Assembly: GCA_021495925.1 (NCBI GenBank)
Contig: JAKEKT010000044.1
Location: 124,001 to 188,000, forward strand
DNA length: 64,000 nt
Source: Diplodia intermedia
Taxonomy: Eukaryota > Ascomycota > Dothideomycetes > Botryosphaeriales > Botryosphaeriaceae
Direction: 5' to 3'
Under the pieces are notes generated by a model, which worked only from the letters and a program-made list of their open reading frames with translations, ran no database searches and was not told the DNA's origin. Of the stretch, positions 52,551 to 63,237 are shown in pieces. Every line of letters starts with the position of its first letter. The stretch's first letter is position 1. The position numbers and the translations under genes were made by a program.

Positions 52551-54149
52551 TTATGCCTGGTTTCCAGGGGCAGCGGCCACACCGGTCGTAGCCAAACGGA
52601 CCACGCGCAGCGAATTGATCATCCGCCGCGCCATCTCGGCAGCCACATCCAGTCCGTCCGCGAGCATCTCGTCATCCTCGTCATCCTCCACCACATCCGT
52701 GATCTCACGCACTGGCCTGACACCAAACCAGTGGCGCACTCTACCCCTGAATCCAGCCCTCTCACGACGCTGTCGGACAATCTCTCTCCTTGCCGTGCGC
52801 AACATCATGTTGAACATGAGCCCACCGACAGCCTCACGGCCATCCAGGTAGGACGCTTCGCGCAGCATGGCATTGATGACATCCTGAACGCGCCTGGACC
52901 TGATGCGGAGGTTATCATCGCCCATCAGGCTCAGGATCATCCTGGGGATGTCCACCCGCACCATCTCGACGGCGCCCTCAGCCGCCAGCATATCATCGCG
53001 GGCCTGCAGTCGGGCAGCCTCCGCGAAAACAGCCTCACGCGGGCTGGGGCCGTATCTGGCACGGTGCATGGCAGCGCGGACCGACAAGCGGCGCTCGGCG
53101 GGCATCCAGTGCACCTGCCTCCACGCGCTGCTCGGAATCTGCATGTGGGGGTAGACGATGACCGGAAGCGCGTCGTTGCCGCCATCCATGTTCAGCGGTC
53201 CCTGAGCCATATTCAGAGCCTGATTGACAATGTTGTCAATCTCGCGCTCTTCGTCCTCGTCGATTTCAGAGCCCCCCTCCGCGTGCACGACCGGGCCCTC
53301 GCCGGGCGGGAAGTCCTCGATCCCAAGGCCCAGCGGCACATCGCCCATGGGCTGCGCATCGTGGTCGAAGTCCACGCTCTCGAAGTCGCTGTCCTGCTCA
53401 CCAGCAGCGACAGCAGGGCCAGCAGCACCGGCACCAGCACCGGCACCAGCAGGACCAGCAGCTCCAGGGCCAGCAGGACCGGCAGCACCAGCAGGGCCAG
53501 CAGGGCCAGCAGCAGGCGCAGCACGAGGAGCACCCGCACCACCACCACCACCCAGCCCCGCCCTCAACGCGGCCCTAACCGCCGCCCTCGCCGCCGCCCC
53601 CAGCGTCGCCACCGGGACATTCGGCACAAACACCAACGGCGGCGCCTGCACCTCCCCCTCCCCCTCCCCCTCCTCATCCTCCTCTTCCCGCCACACCTCA
53701 AACCGACACACCGGACACGTATTCCGCGGCGGCTCCTGCAGCCACGCGCTCACGCACGCCCTGTCGAACACGTGCCGGCACGGCAGCGCCGCCGTGTCGG
53801 CGTCCCTGGCGTATGCGTCGAGGCAGATGGGGCAGTTGGGGTCGTCGGGCGCCGGCGGCGCGGGGGTGAGGGCGTTGGCGATTAGGCGGGTGCGGTGGTG
53901 GGGGTTGTGCGGGTTGAGGGGGGCGGGGGCGGGGGCGCGGTTGCGGAAGATGGCGGGGACGGCGTGGGGCTGTTGGGTTGGGGGGTGGGGGTTGTGAGCT
54001 GGGGGCTGCTGGAGGTTGAGGGGTTGGGGGTGGTGGGCCGGGGGCTGCTGGTCGAACGGGCCGGGGAGGGGGGTCCCGGGGCGGGTGTTGCTCGGGGTGG
54101 AGTTGGCGGTGTTGGGGGGAGCGGCCGGGCTGGGGGGTGTGGATGACAT
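52551..54149 (-). CDS. RING-H2 zinc finger protein, probable E3 ubiquitin ligase, 532 aa
   Basis: Likely transfers ubiquitin from an E2 to unknown substrates. Single exon. The frame opens at 54326 with TTG, and 54149 is the first ATG. Residues 1-105 are Pro-rich and disordered. The RING-H2 finger follows near residues 110-155: CPICLDAY, then LPCRHVFDRACVSAWL, then NTCPVCR. This is the full C-C-C-H-x2-C... ligand pattern. Next come an acidic run, a long Ala/Gly/Pro collagen-like repeat of GPAGPAG type, and a helical C-terminal half with an acidic DDEDDE patch. No membrane segment was seen. Zinc ligands are seen directly; ligase activity is a family inference. Confidence 0.85.
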   Translation of the reverse strand: MSSTPPSPAAPPNTANSTPSNTRPGTPLPGPFDQQPPAHHPQPLNLQQPPAHNPHPPTQQPHAVPAIFRNRAPAPAPLNPHNPHHRTRLIANALTPAPPAPDDPNCPICLDAYARDADTAALPCRHVFDRACVSAWLQEPPRNTCPVCRFEVWREEEDEEGEGEGEVQAPPLVFVPNVPVATLGAAARAAVRAALRAGLGGGGGAGAPRAAPAAGPAGPAGAAGPAGPGAAGPAGAGAGAGAAGPAVAAGEQDSDFESVDFDHDAQPMGDVPLGLGIEDFPPGEGPVVHAEGGSEIDEDEEREIDNIVNQALNMAQGPLNMDGGNDALPVIVYPHMQIPSSAWRQVHWMPAERRLSVRAAMHRARYGPSPREAVFAEAARLQARDDMLAAEGAVEMVRVDIPRMILSLMGDDNLRIRSRRVQDVINAMLREASYLDGREAVGGLMFNMMLRTARREIVRQRRERAGFRGRVRHWFGVRPVREITDVVEDDEDDEMLADGLDVAAEMARRMINSLRVVRLATTGVAAAPGNQA

Positions 54150-54849
54150 GTCTGAGTCGGATTGTGTGCAATCGGGTCTCAGAAGGTTGGTTTCCACGGC
54201 GGGGTTTTTTGGGGTGGTGCGCTGGTTGAGAGAGGAGAAGGGGGTTGATGTAGGTTGGCGTCTTGATACATTGTTCGTGGACGAGGTCGCTGTACGTGGA
54301 GACGGTTTCTGTTCAGCTTGACACAAACACTACTCGGACAGTTTCCTCTAGTCATATACCTACTTCGATTCGGGGGGATGGCCTGGACCATCACTGTTTC
54401 CATCTTCTCCTTCTCCATGTCCACGGTGGTCACCACTAACACCTTTCCGGATTCTCAGCAGACTTTCGTGACGTTGAACCCCACAGACACTTACACTAGC
54501 ATGTGGGTCATGCATTTATATATCTGGCCGTATCTACACGGCTTCGAAGTTCGTGTTGGCCGTATCCGAATAGGTGGCAGACTTAGGGGTATAGTCATAA
54601 CTGTAACGCATATATATACATGCATATGTTGAATACCATTCGAAGCAAAGGCCGAACGGAGTTGCCAACCACCATAACTATCTTGGCTTCTGAAGAAATG
54701 ATCGTAGATTCAGTTGAATTTAGCTATGAAGTGGTCTTTTATAGACTTAGCTACTTGTTTGCTAGTAGTTTGCTTGATAAGGCAGGAACGCGTACCGACC
54801 ATCTCCACTTCTAACAGCCTTTCCTCACCTATCGGCATCAAAGCCTATT

Positions 54850-56100
54850 TGCTTTACTCGCAAGATCAATATTCCACCTAACGGTCCTCTGACCTATGGC
54901 GCGGAGAGTGGGTAAGCACTATGGGACTTTTATCCCATACCGCTCTTCAACACTTTCTTTTCGGAGAGGGGAGAATCTCTAAAAGGGGGCTTTGTAAGAC
55001 AATGCCCCGGCTCTTAATGCAGCTAAAACACCTGAGCTATTGTTCTCTCTTACGCCCCGCCGTTGGTGTTTGTGTGCAGCTTTATTTTGAGGAGTTTCAG
55101 TGAAAGACCGCAAATTGGGACCAGCTTTACTAAACCACAAAGAGTTCTTGCGATCAGAATAATGGGGAACGGCAGAAGATGATGGAAGATTAGGGTAAGA
55201 GGGACAAGTTGGAAAACAAAGACGAGCTGAAGAAGAGAGGGTCTATAGATCACATTATAGCCGAAAGTATCCCCACTTTGTGTAAAGCCATTGGTTTGAG
55301 ATACGCACTGTCTCTGATAGCAAAACAGCGGACCCATCACACGTTCAAAACCAGACGAGTTCGAATTCAATAGGCTCCCTGCTTTCGGCTAATACCTACG
55401 AGCCTCCGGCACCAAAACAGCCGCGGTCAAGGTTACATCGAAAGCGAAGGGCTTGTGAGCTCAGAACTTCCTGCTTCCAGCGAGAGCCTACTGGTGTCCT
55501 CGATAACCTGGGAGCAAAGAACCAATCAACACCAGAAAACGTGTGTAGCTACCAGTGCCATCGTCCTCCAAGATGGAAAGTAGGCCCAATACTTAAGCGG
55601 AGCAAATCATAGACCTCGGTGGGGAGGGACAAGCAAACGCTAGCGAAGAAACTGGAAGAAAAATGAAAAGGGCTCACCGGCCCATACCTGCTCTGAACAT
55701 GCAAAGTGATGGGACTTTATACAGAGGGGCTGTGGGGAATCAGCCCGAGAGATTGGTCAGCCGCCATATGATGAAGAAATCCGGTCAACACTATTCGTTG
55801 ACCAAACTCTTACTCTCAGGCATTAGTTTATTCCATCATCGGCAACAAATCAATGAGTGAAGACAGAAAAGCAGCCTAGCAGGAAACCAATTGCAATCTT
55901 TCTACCGAGAGAACTGAAACGATAGTCTTCTGATTTCCCCTTCCCCCCATCCAGCCAGAAAGCCGTTCGCGTCAAGGTACATACAAGAAGGCATAACAAA
56001 CCACCATCCCCATCATCCTCAAACGAGAGTATGTTTTGTCGACCGTTTTTGTCCTGTGTTTCGCAAACCATCATCATCCGGATCCACGTAACCGATCCTC
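54850..56100. other. Island of unlike sequence, no gene recognised
   Basis: About 1.2 kb with base composition and word use unlike the GC-rich neighbours. It is stop-rich in most frames, apart from one hydrophobic minus-strand frame (55370-55050, 106 codons, with long Leu/Ile/Phe runs such as QLVFVFQLVPLTLIFHHLLP). The look recalls organellar DNA, but I could not match it to any gene from memory. Confidence 0.35.
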
Positions 56101-56195
56101 ACCCCCCCTATTTACAATCTCCCCACACCACCACCGCCGACGCTGCCGCCAGCAAGCCTCGCACACGCCCTTCCGCTCATGCGCCAGCAAATCAT

Positions 56196-57737
56196 CTAAG
56201 CAGCGGAGAAAGTGCTGTTCAAATCGCCGACCTTAATATTCGAGTACACAACAGACGCATCAGCATTGTTCACCTCGACATCCTCGGGCTTGCCCGAGTC
56301 AGTCGAGCAGGTGCCGCGGGCGACGCCGGGGGTGCTGGGGTCGGCGTCGACGGGGTAGGTGGAGTCGAGCCAGAGCATGTTGCTGTGGTGGTCGTCCCAC
56401 ACGCTCATGACGAGCACCATGCCGGCGTTGAGCGCCTGCGACATGGACGCCATGCCGCCCTTGTCCTGGAACGACGTCGTGTCGCCGAACACGGATTTCT
56501 GCGCGTCGCAGTAGTCCGCCGTGATGCTGTTGCCGGAGACCCCTGCGATTGTGGATTCGCTGTTCGCGATCACGCTGCCGCCTTGTACGTAGAATCGCTT
56601 GATCTCGGAGAGCGTGCCCGAGGCTGTGCCGTCGTCGGTGATGAATTGCGTCACGACCTGGAGGGAGGGAGAAGTTAGTTTGGGGGGGAGGCGGGGAGGG
56701 GGTGCGAGGCGGCTTACGGTGATGGGCGAGTTGGTGTCGATGGTCATGCCGGGCCCGTAGAAGTCGGTGTCGCCCTGTCTGTACGAGTTGAAGTCGCATC
56801 CGTCGGGGTCGCAGTCGCCGGCGTAGCGGGTCGCCGAGTAGGTGCCGCCGCAGGCGTCGCCGTTGCACGAGTGCGCCGAGACGGTGGAGCAGCTGTGGGG
56901 TGTGTAGGCGCTCGAGATGGAGTTGGCCTCCCAGATGTCCATCTCTGCGGGGGAAAAGTCAGTCATGGATGCGTGTCGGCGGAGCAAAGAGGTAAGATCG
57001 TACCAGCACAGCAAGAGCCAAGGTTGCCAACACCCGAGTTTGAGTCGTTCTCGGACGGGGTCCAGCCTTCGACGTTGGCCTGGCCCTCGATGAACTTGAG
57101 GTCACGCGGGCACTGGCTGTCGCAGTAGCCGGTGCCGTACTTGGCGCCGGCGGTGTTGGTGGGGAACTTGGCCATGCCGCCGTCGGCGTCCATGGAGACG
57201 AAGTAGACGGCGCCGTTGAGGCCGCAGGGCAGGTTCGAGACGTCGACGTCGAAGGTGAACTCCTTGTTGAGCAGCTTGTGCACGGCGTACGTGTCCTCGG
57301 ACTCCATCAGGTACAGGCGCGAGCCGACGTTGGTCTGGGTGCTGGTGGTGATGAAGTTGAGCTTCAGCTCGTCGCCCGAGGTGGTGGCGCCGTAGGTGCC
57401 CTGGTAGTCGGCGCCATCGAGGGCGCAGGCGGCGGCGCAGGCCTCGTTGTCGGTGCAGTATGCCGTGTTCCACGTGTTGCCGGTGTAGCAGTTGGTGTAG
57501 CCGTCGGTGTTGTGCACCCAGCGCCAGTTGGCGTCAACCACGACCTCGCCCTGGTTGGTGGTGCAGCTGCCGCCCGAGGTGCACGTCTGCCAGGTCAGGG
57601 AGGGGTGGACCTGGGTGTCTGTGTCAGTGGCGTGCTGCGGGTCGAGGCAATGGGGGACAAACCTCCTCCTTCTGGGTGCCGACCTGCTGGCTAGCGGCCA
57701 GACCGGCGAGGGAAACGAGCACTGCCTGGGTAAGCAT
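56196..57737 (-). CDS. cbh1: Secreted GH7 cellobiohydrolase (cellobiohydrolase I type), 456 aa
   Basis: Cleaves cellulose from the reducing chain end, releasing cellobiose; acts outside the cell. Exons 57737-57663, 57610-57004, 56944-56718 and 56657-56196. Together they total 457 codons with all phases consistent. Residues 1-16 (MLTQAVLVSLAGLAAS) are a signal peptide, and the mature start QQVGTQ is typical. Family landmarks in order are VHPSLTWQTCTSGGSC, YGTGYCDSQCPRDLKFI, the catalytic motif EMDIWEAN (nucleophile Glu, assisting Asp and acid/base Glu), CDPDGCDFNSYR, DKGGMASM and WLDSTYP. Exo-type loops favour cellobiohydrolase over endoglucanase. There is no linker or CBM1 cellulose-binding module, so it is a core-only enzyme. 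The intron that splits the catalytic Glu codon lies just before MDIWEAN. Confidence 0.96.
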
Positions 57738-58600
57738 GGTGTAGGATGTCGGAGTGAATGCGGCTGCTGGATGAAGATGGAATTGGATGTCCCCATCGTG
57801 TTGTTTTATACTGCGCCTGCCGGAAGTCTTCTCGAATGTTTCCTATCAGTCGCCACCGCGCTGGGCGACGGGATGGCGGACCGTCGGGGAGCATGTCGGG
57901 CTCCAGATTGCGTGCAGAGCGGAATATTGGAGTCGGACGGTATGCCGGCGAGAGGCTCATCCCATCCTGGCTCGGAAAGATGTGAGGTGGGAAGACAGCT
58001 GTTTCATTCAGGGCCCGGGCGGCGATGATTGGCGGAATGGGGGGCAAGCGACATGGAGGATGTTGTTTCACGACTAGCGAGGGAGCAGGCGGGGCGGGCA
58101 TCCGGCGAGAGAGACTCCGCGTGGCTGCGAAGGGTTTAGCGAGGGGAAGCTGTCGGTCCTCAGTGCCGCCCCACACACATCACCTTTCATCCTCTCGCCA
58201 CCGCTCCACTCCCGCGCGACCATGACCTCAACCCAGCAAAGCGCCCTTGCCCTCCACCCAGCGAAGCGCCCTTGGCGGCTGCACCGTTGCCGACCTGCCG
58301 TCTCGTATACGGAGGGGCCCTGTCCAACGCATCACGCGCGGCCCCCAATCTCCCCCGGGCCAGAACAGGACCGCTCCGTCCAGTCGGGCCTTTCGTCTTC
58401 CAATCATGCGACAGCAGCCGGTCGGGGTGATGAGGTCCATTTAGCCTTCCTGTGGGGAATCCCAGCGCAATCCCCGCCGAATCTGAGATTTACCCGCCAG
58501 GGTCTGCTCGTGCCGCACGTGTTCCTGCATTTAGCCATGCGGAGGGTCGAATTTGTGCGACGTGCCTGGCAGTGATCGCCTCAATCTCCGACATATTACT
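57738..58600. other. Upstream region of the cellobiohydrolase gene
   Basis: Holds the promoter of the GH7 gene on the minus strand. TTTTATA-type sequence near 57803-57810 could be its TATA box, about 70 bases before the start. A short direct repeat (AAGCGCCCTTG, 58239 and 58264) lies farther up. No gene called. Confidence 0.45.
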
Positions 58601-58614
58601 CTGCAGACGCCGAT

Positions 58615-58875
58615 CATGGCCCGATGGGTAAGCACGTCACGCTGGGCACAGCACAAGAAAATCGATAACATATCAGGACTCCATTGGAATGACAAGAACT
58701 ATAGCCAAGCTAACAAACGCCAACAGGACCCGCAACGATACCAAGTCGGGAATCACAAACAAAACTCTGCATCACCGTCTCTTGACCTCTATCTGCCTCA
58801 ATGCCACTTGTCTCTCTCCGCCTTTACCCTTTGCCTCAATTGCATCCCTCGCCGGCACTTCCGCTCAACCACGCC
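58615..58875 (+). other. Possible spliced short frame overlapping the 3' end of the next gene
   Basis: ATGGCCCGATG at 58616, followed by a GTAAGC donor, a GCTAAC branch site and an AACAG acceptor near 58724, forms a good intron. The joined frame starts MARWTRNDTKSG and runs on into the antisense of the 58876 gene. The splice signals are good but the protein is not recognised. It may be a non-coding or antisense transcript. Confidence 0.3.
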
Positions 58876-61578
58876 TTAAGGGCAATACTTGTCGAACGCT
58901 TGGATCATCGACGGCCCGACGTACTCTTGGAGACGCAGCCAGGCTGGGCCCACAATCTCGGACACGTGCGTCAGGATCAGCTCCGCACGGAAGAGTCCAT
59001 TCCAGTGCGTGACGATCGACTTGTGCTCCTGGTACTCCACGCTGCTCTTGTCTGATGAAAGCAGCAGTCCGTCCTCCAGATCCTGCAAGGCCAGCTTGAG
59101 CTCCTGCCCCGGAGTTGCTATTCTCAACAGGAGCTCGGCTGTCTCCTCCGTCTTCAACGTCCCGGCGCGTCGGATGATCAAGTACCGGTGATTGTGGAGG
59201 TAGGCAACAACGGAGTCTTCCAAGTCGTCATCTAGGGCCGAGCTGAGATTGGCGTAAGCATCCAGGGGCAACAAGCGATGCAGCTTGAGCACCGTGAGTG
59301 CAGCAGCAGCGGTGGCGTTCTTGTCTTCGACCTCGTCCAGGATCACGGTTGCCTGATCTACGGCCCTTGCTGAAGCACGCGCAACCATGGCGTCATGGTG
59401 CTTCATGACAAACTCCCGAACCCGGACAATCAACCTGGAACGAGCATCCTGCCACCGCTCGGTCATTGAGCGGAAGTCCCTTTCGCGGCACTCAGCGTAG
59501 CGGAGGTATAATGCCAGCTCCGGCTGTGTCCTTTCCTGGAACTCGGGCACGTCTGGGGTGTCTCGCCGGTTCCGCATGCACGCCAGCCTCTCGACCAGCT
59601 TCGCAAAGTGCAGCAGTAGGATCGTCCGAGTGCCGATAGGCCTGTCGTCCTCTGGCCTCTTGCTCCACTCCCACAGGCTGGGCACCACCCACTTGCCAAT
59701 CCTGATGGCCATCTCCTCCACCGCAGTCTGGCCCCATTGAGGACTTGCAACCATGGACCTCACCACATCCGGCAGCGTTGCCGTCAAGTAGTCGAGCTCG
59801 GCCGGCGCATGGTGGACAATGACTTCAGTGGCAGCGCTCTTCGCGGCGTCCCTCTTCCTGGCCCAGCCAGCCGCGTAGGACAGAAACTCGCACACACGGC
59901 CGCCACCGGTACCCCAGAGGCGTCCGAACCTCGCCAGCTCCATCAGTCGGCGCAGCGGCGGCTTCGGCGCACGCAAGCCCCGCAGGACGTCCCTTGCCGC
60001 GGTGCTGTGCCGCTCGAGCTCCTCGGCATTGTCGTACGCCGAGTCGAGGGCCAGCCGGGTCTGGTTGCTCCAGTGCATCCAGCGGCCCACGGCGGAGCGG
60101 ACGGCGCGCGTGCGGTAGGCGTGGACCGACGCCCGCGTCATGTTGCCGTGCAGCCACATGGACTTGCCGCGCCAGCGCCGGGCGTAGCGGAGCAGGTGCA
60201 GCAGGCAGTGGACGGCGACCATGGTGGCGTAGTCGGCGCGGACGTGGGGCGAGGCGCCTTCCTGCTCTCCGGCGGCCAGCTCGATCGCTTCCTGCAGCGG
60301 CTGGAGGTTGAAGCTGTTCATGGACCGCCCGGTTCTGGCGTTCGTCAGGGTCGGGTTGAAGGAGTTGAACGCTTCGAGGACGGCTTTCAGTGGCTCGGCC
60401 CTGTAGCTGCTGTCGGCCTGCATCCGTCTTTTCTGCTTGTGGACTTCTGCGCTGATCTTGGACAGCCTGGTCATGAGCCACCTCTCGTAGTCGGTGGCGA
60501 CGTTAGCGACGAGGGTGAGAGCGTCGGTGTCGCCAGTCGGGACGCCGTGACGGTCGTTCTGGTGCTTCATGGTGTGGAGGGCGTTGTGGAAGGCCTCGAT
60601 GGTGCGGCCGGCGTGAGGAATGCTCTCCAGCATCAGCTGGTACCACTGGGTGCCGGGAAGGTCTGGAGTCGTCGCGGGCCTCTCATCGCCGTCGCCCATA
60701 CTCCTCAGATCCTCCTCCGTCCAGCCAAGCACATTCATCATGCCCAGATGCGCCGTCTTCGGCTGTCCCAGCACATCCCGGATCTCGCCCTCGACCGTCT
60801 CGCCGTGACCAGCTGCAGCGTCGCCATCCCCGCGGCACTCCCTCAGCAACGCAACCATCTCATCAAACCACCCATCCACCTTCCCCGTCGCCTCCTCCAA
60901 ATTCCCCACGCAGTCCGCCCACGCCGCCGGCCGCGACCCCTTCTCCTCGGCATCCGAATCCGACTCCTCAACCCCCTCCCTCACCTCCTCAAACCGCACC
61001 GCATCCTCCCCCGCCCGCTCCCTCCTCATCCGCCTCTCCCTCCCCGTCCGCGCTCGCTCCATCGCCCCCTCCGCCGCCCGCACCACGCGCACGTGCCGCA
61101 TCTGCGCCGCCAGCAGCTCCCGCACTTCCTCATCAGCAGCCACCGCGGGGGTGCGCCGCATCGCTCCCGCCAGCCACGCCTCCCGCCACGCGTTCTGCGC
61201 GAGCTCCGCGCGGATGGGGTGCGATGGAGATAGGTAAGCCTCCAGGCGCAGCAGGAGAGCGTAGCCGGCGTTCAGCGCTGCGTGCCGTGTTGCGGTGGCG
61301 ACGCTGTGGAGGGTGCGCGGGGGTGTGGGGCGAGGGGCCGCGGCGGCTGTGGGGGGTGCTGGGGGGCCGGAGGTGATGTAGGTGCGTTGGGCTTCCCAGA
61401 TGTCGAGGATGGTGGGGATTGGGGGTGGGTCGAGGGGCGTGAAGGGGAGGGTGGTGGAAGCCGTTGCTCCTGCTGGTGGTGGTGGCGGGCTGGGTGAGGG
61501 GGTGGGTTGTTGCGTGGAGGTGGGGGAGGGGGGTGGGCTGGAGGTGTCGCTGTCGTTGGGGGTGGTGATGGACGACAT
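58876..61578 (-). CDS. Large hypothetical protein, 900 aa, built like the 8-22 kb family
   Basis: Function not recognised. Single exon, ATG at 61578. The first 95 residues are Pro/Ser/Thr-rich and disordered. A helical Ala- and Arg-rich part follows with a cluster of basic residues (RERRMRRERAG) and an acidic stretch. The body is all-helical by pattern, with many Trp and Arg, and the end is MIQAFDKYCP. Overall build (disordered start, Ala/Arg-rich helical body, no introns, 0.9 k residues) matches the array at 8-22 kb. A segment LLLRLEAYL..., then WREAWLAGAM, faintly recalls LLRAWYL..., then CW..GL..AWVAW there. Homology is therefore possible but unproven. Coding potential is strong from length and composition. 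Confidence 0.75.
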   Translation of the reverse strand: MSSITTPNDSDTSSPPPSPTSTQQPTPSPSPPPPPAGATASTTLPFTPLDPPPIPTILDIWEAQRTYITSGPPAPPTAAAAPRPTPPRTLHSVATATRHAALNAGYALLLRLEAYLSPSHPIRAELAQNAWREAWLAGAMRRTPAVAADEEVRELLAAQMRHVRVVRAAEGAMERARTGRERRMRRERAGEDAVRFEEVREGVEESDSDAEEKGSRPAAWADCVGNLEEATGKVDGWFDEMVALLRECRGDGDAAAGHGETVEGEIRDVLGQPKTAHLGMMNVLGWTEEDLRSMGDGDERPATTPDLPGTQWYQLMLESIPHAGRTIEAFHNALHTMKHQNDRHGVPTGDTDALTLVANVATDYERWLMTRLSKISAEVHKQKRRMQADSSYRAEPLKAVLEAFNSFNPTLTNARTGRSMNSFNLQPLQEAIELAAGEQEGASPHVRADYATMVAVHCLLHLLRYARRWRGKSMWLHGNMTRASVHAYRTRAVRSAVGRWMHWSNQTRLALDSAYDNAEELERHSTAARDVLRGLRAPKPPLRRLMELARFGRLWGTGGGRVCEFLSYAAGWARKRDAAKSAATEVIVHHAPAELDYLTATLPDVVRSMVASPQWGQTAVEEMAIRIGKWVVPSLWEWSKRPEDDRPIGTRTILLLHFAKLVERLACMRNRRDTPDVPEFQERTQPELALYLRYAECRERDFRSMTERWQDARSRLIVRVREFVMKHHDAMVARASARAVDQATVILDEVEDKNATAAAALTVLKLHRLLPLDAYANLSSALDDDLEDSVVAYLHNHRYLIIRRAGTLKTEETAELLLRIATPGQELKLALQDLEDGLLLSSDKSSVEYQEHKSIVTHWNGLFRAELILTHVSEIVGPAWLRLQEYVGPSMIQAFDKYCP

Positions 61579-63191
61579 GGTTGGCGGTTGGTGGTTGTTG
61601 GTCTAGGCGGGGGTTGTTCGAATGGACGAAACGCTCGGGGTTGTTTCTGGTGGTAAGTTGTGGTGGACGTTCGAGTGTGTCGCGTCGCGTGCTCGGGGTT
61701 GAGTTTCGTCCAGGGTGGGTCGGATCGAGCGGGTTGTTGGTGTCTTGGTGGGTCGTGTGTCGTAGGCGTTTATATACGCGGTGGTCTGGCGCCATTGTTC
61801 GGGGACCGCGTTCGCGTTGTGTTTAGAGAGCGGCGGTGGTGGTGATTGCTGAGAGGGAGAGAGTTCGCCGGGGGCCTGAGATGGCTTGTCTCGGGTGTTG
61901 TTAACAAAGATGGGACTCCTCGGAGGTGAAAGCAGTGCATGGTGGGGAAGTGCCGTTCAGTAACTTACAGGCTCAACACGGTCATTGATTGGCTTGTCAG
62001 CTCGCTGTGTACGTTGTGGCAGGGAGTCCACGGGTCTTACCCAGTACCTTCTCCTTAGCTCCGGCACTTCCACTTCTTTCATATGACAGTTTTTATATTA
62101 TCCCTGATACTCGAGACCATCAGTGGGCAATATGCAGCGGATGAAAGAAGCTGGGACTTGGGTATTATTTCTGTGTATATCTGATATTCATGGCATGACA
62201 TGATTTGTGTACTCAGGCTACGGGAAGGCTCGTTGTAAGAGTAGTCTTAATTGGAATCTGTCCAGCTTTATAAGACCTCTACGTACAATGTTTCCCACGG
62301 TCGGAGGAGGTTTGCGGCATACCATGCGCCACACCGCGATTGCTTGTGAGAAAACTTTGCGGTTTGCCTTCGTAAAGCTGCATGTGTGGCCTGCTGGCCC
62401 TGATTGCTTGAGTTATCCGGCTGTCGGTGAAGCGGGAGACTGAGCCAAGGCAAGCTATTACAACAGCAAATAAATTTCTTGTGTACCTGTGCCATCTCCC
62501 AGCCTTGCAACGAGACGTTACACGGAAAGATTACGTCCAGCTTGGGCTTGTTTGGCTTAGAGTGGGAATTGAACCATGAACTTAATGCTGATTCTTCCGG
62601 ATTTACGGATCGTTGGGTGCATTCAAACTTAAGGATACATATGGGAATATCTTGCGGGAAAAATTGATAGCACGGCACCGAGTCCACTACAGATAGTTTT
62701 GCCTCATATTGCAACTACTGCAGAGACATCTGCGGTTAAAATCTGGAGCAGAGTCACGAAGTCAAGGTCTCGCAACGTTCTGTACGGTAATTCAATGCCA
62801 GCAACAAGACGCACTGAACTCTAGGTCATGTCCAATGCTCTGCCGCAAGCAAGGCCACTCTTCCTCGCCGTAAGCGGCTTACATGTCGGCGCACGATAGC
62901 TCATCTGACGAGTTGTGCGATCATCAGCTTCCCGTGCTGCAGGTTGGGTTCAGAGTGAAGTGTCCCAACTCGTGATCTACACTCACCACTACCCACACCA
63001 ACGTGACCCCGAGCGCATCCACGAGAGTGATGTCATCCTCCCCACCACGCCTTCCAAGTTCACCCCCAAACCTTCCTTCGCCTTCCACCTTAGCTCCATC
63101 GGGCCTAGCCCCGGCGTTGCCAGGCCAGCGCCTCCCTCCGCATGAGCACCTGCCACGCCTGCGGGCGGAACAACCAAGCCGCCGAAGTCCC
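61579..63191. other. Intergenic, nothing recognised
   Basis: The first 300 bases are the GC-rich leader of the 900-residue gene, then AT-richer sequence with short frames only. A tRNA-like T-loop near 62565-62580 was considered and rejected. Confidence 0.4.
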
Positions 63192-63199
63192 TACTTAAG
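63192..63199 (+). promoter_or_regulatory. TATA-like element of the second U2-like gene
   Basis: TACTTAAG at 63192-63199 sits at the place of TATAAAAA in copy 1, about 45 bases before the RNA 5' end. It is a poor match to a TATA box, so this copy may be weaker or differently expressed. Confidence 0.4.
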
Positions 63200-63237
63200 G
63201 GCGACCGCTCCTGGACCTTCTTCTCTTCCTCAGCTCT

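Noticed and set aside
62521..62640. tRNA-like B box (GGTTCAATTCC) on the minus strand
   Set aside because: No A box, no acceptor stem and a mismatched T stem; a chance match.
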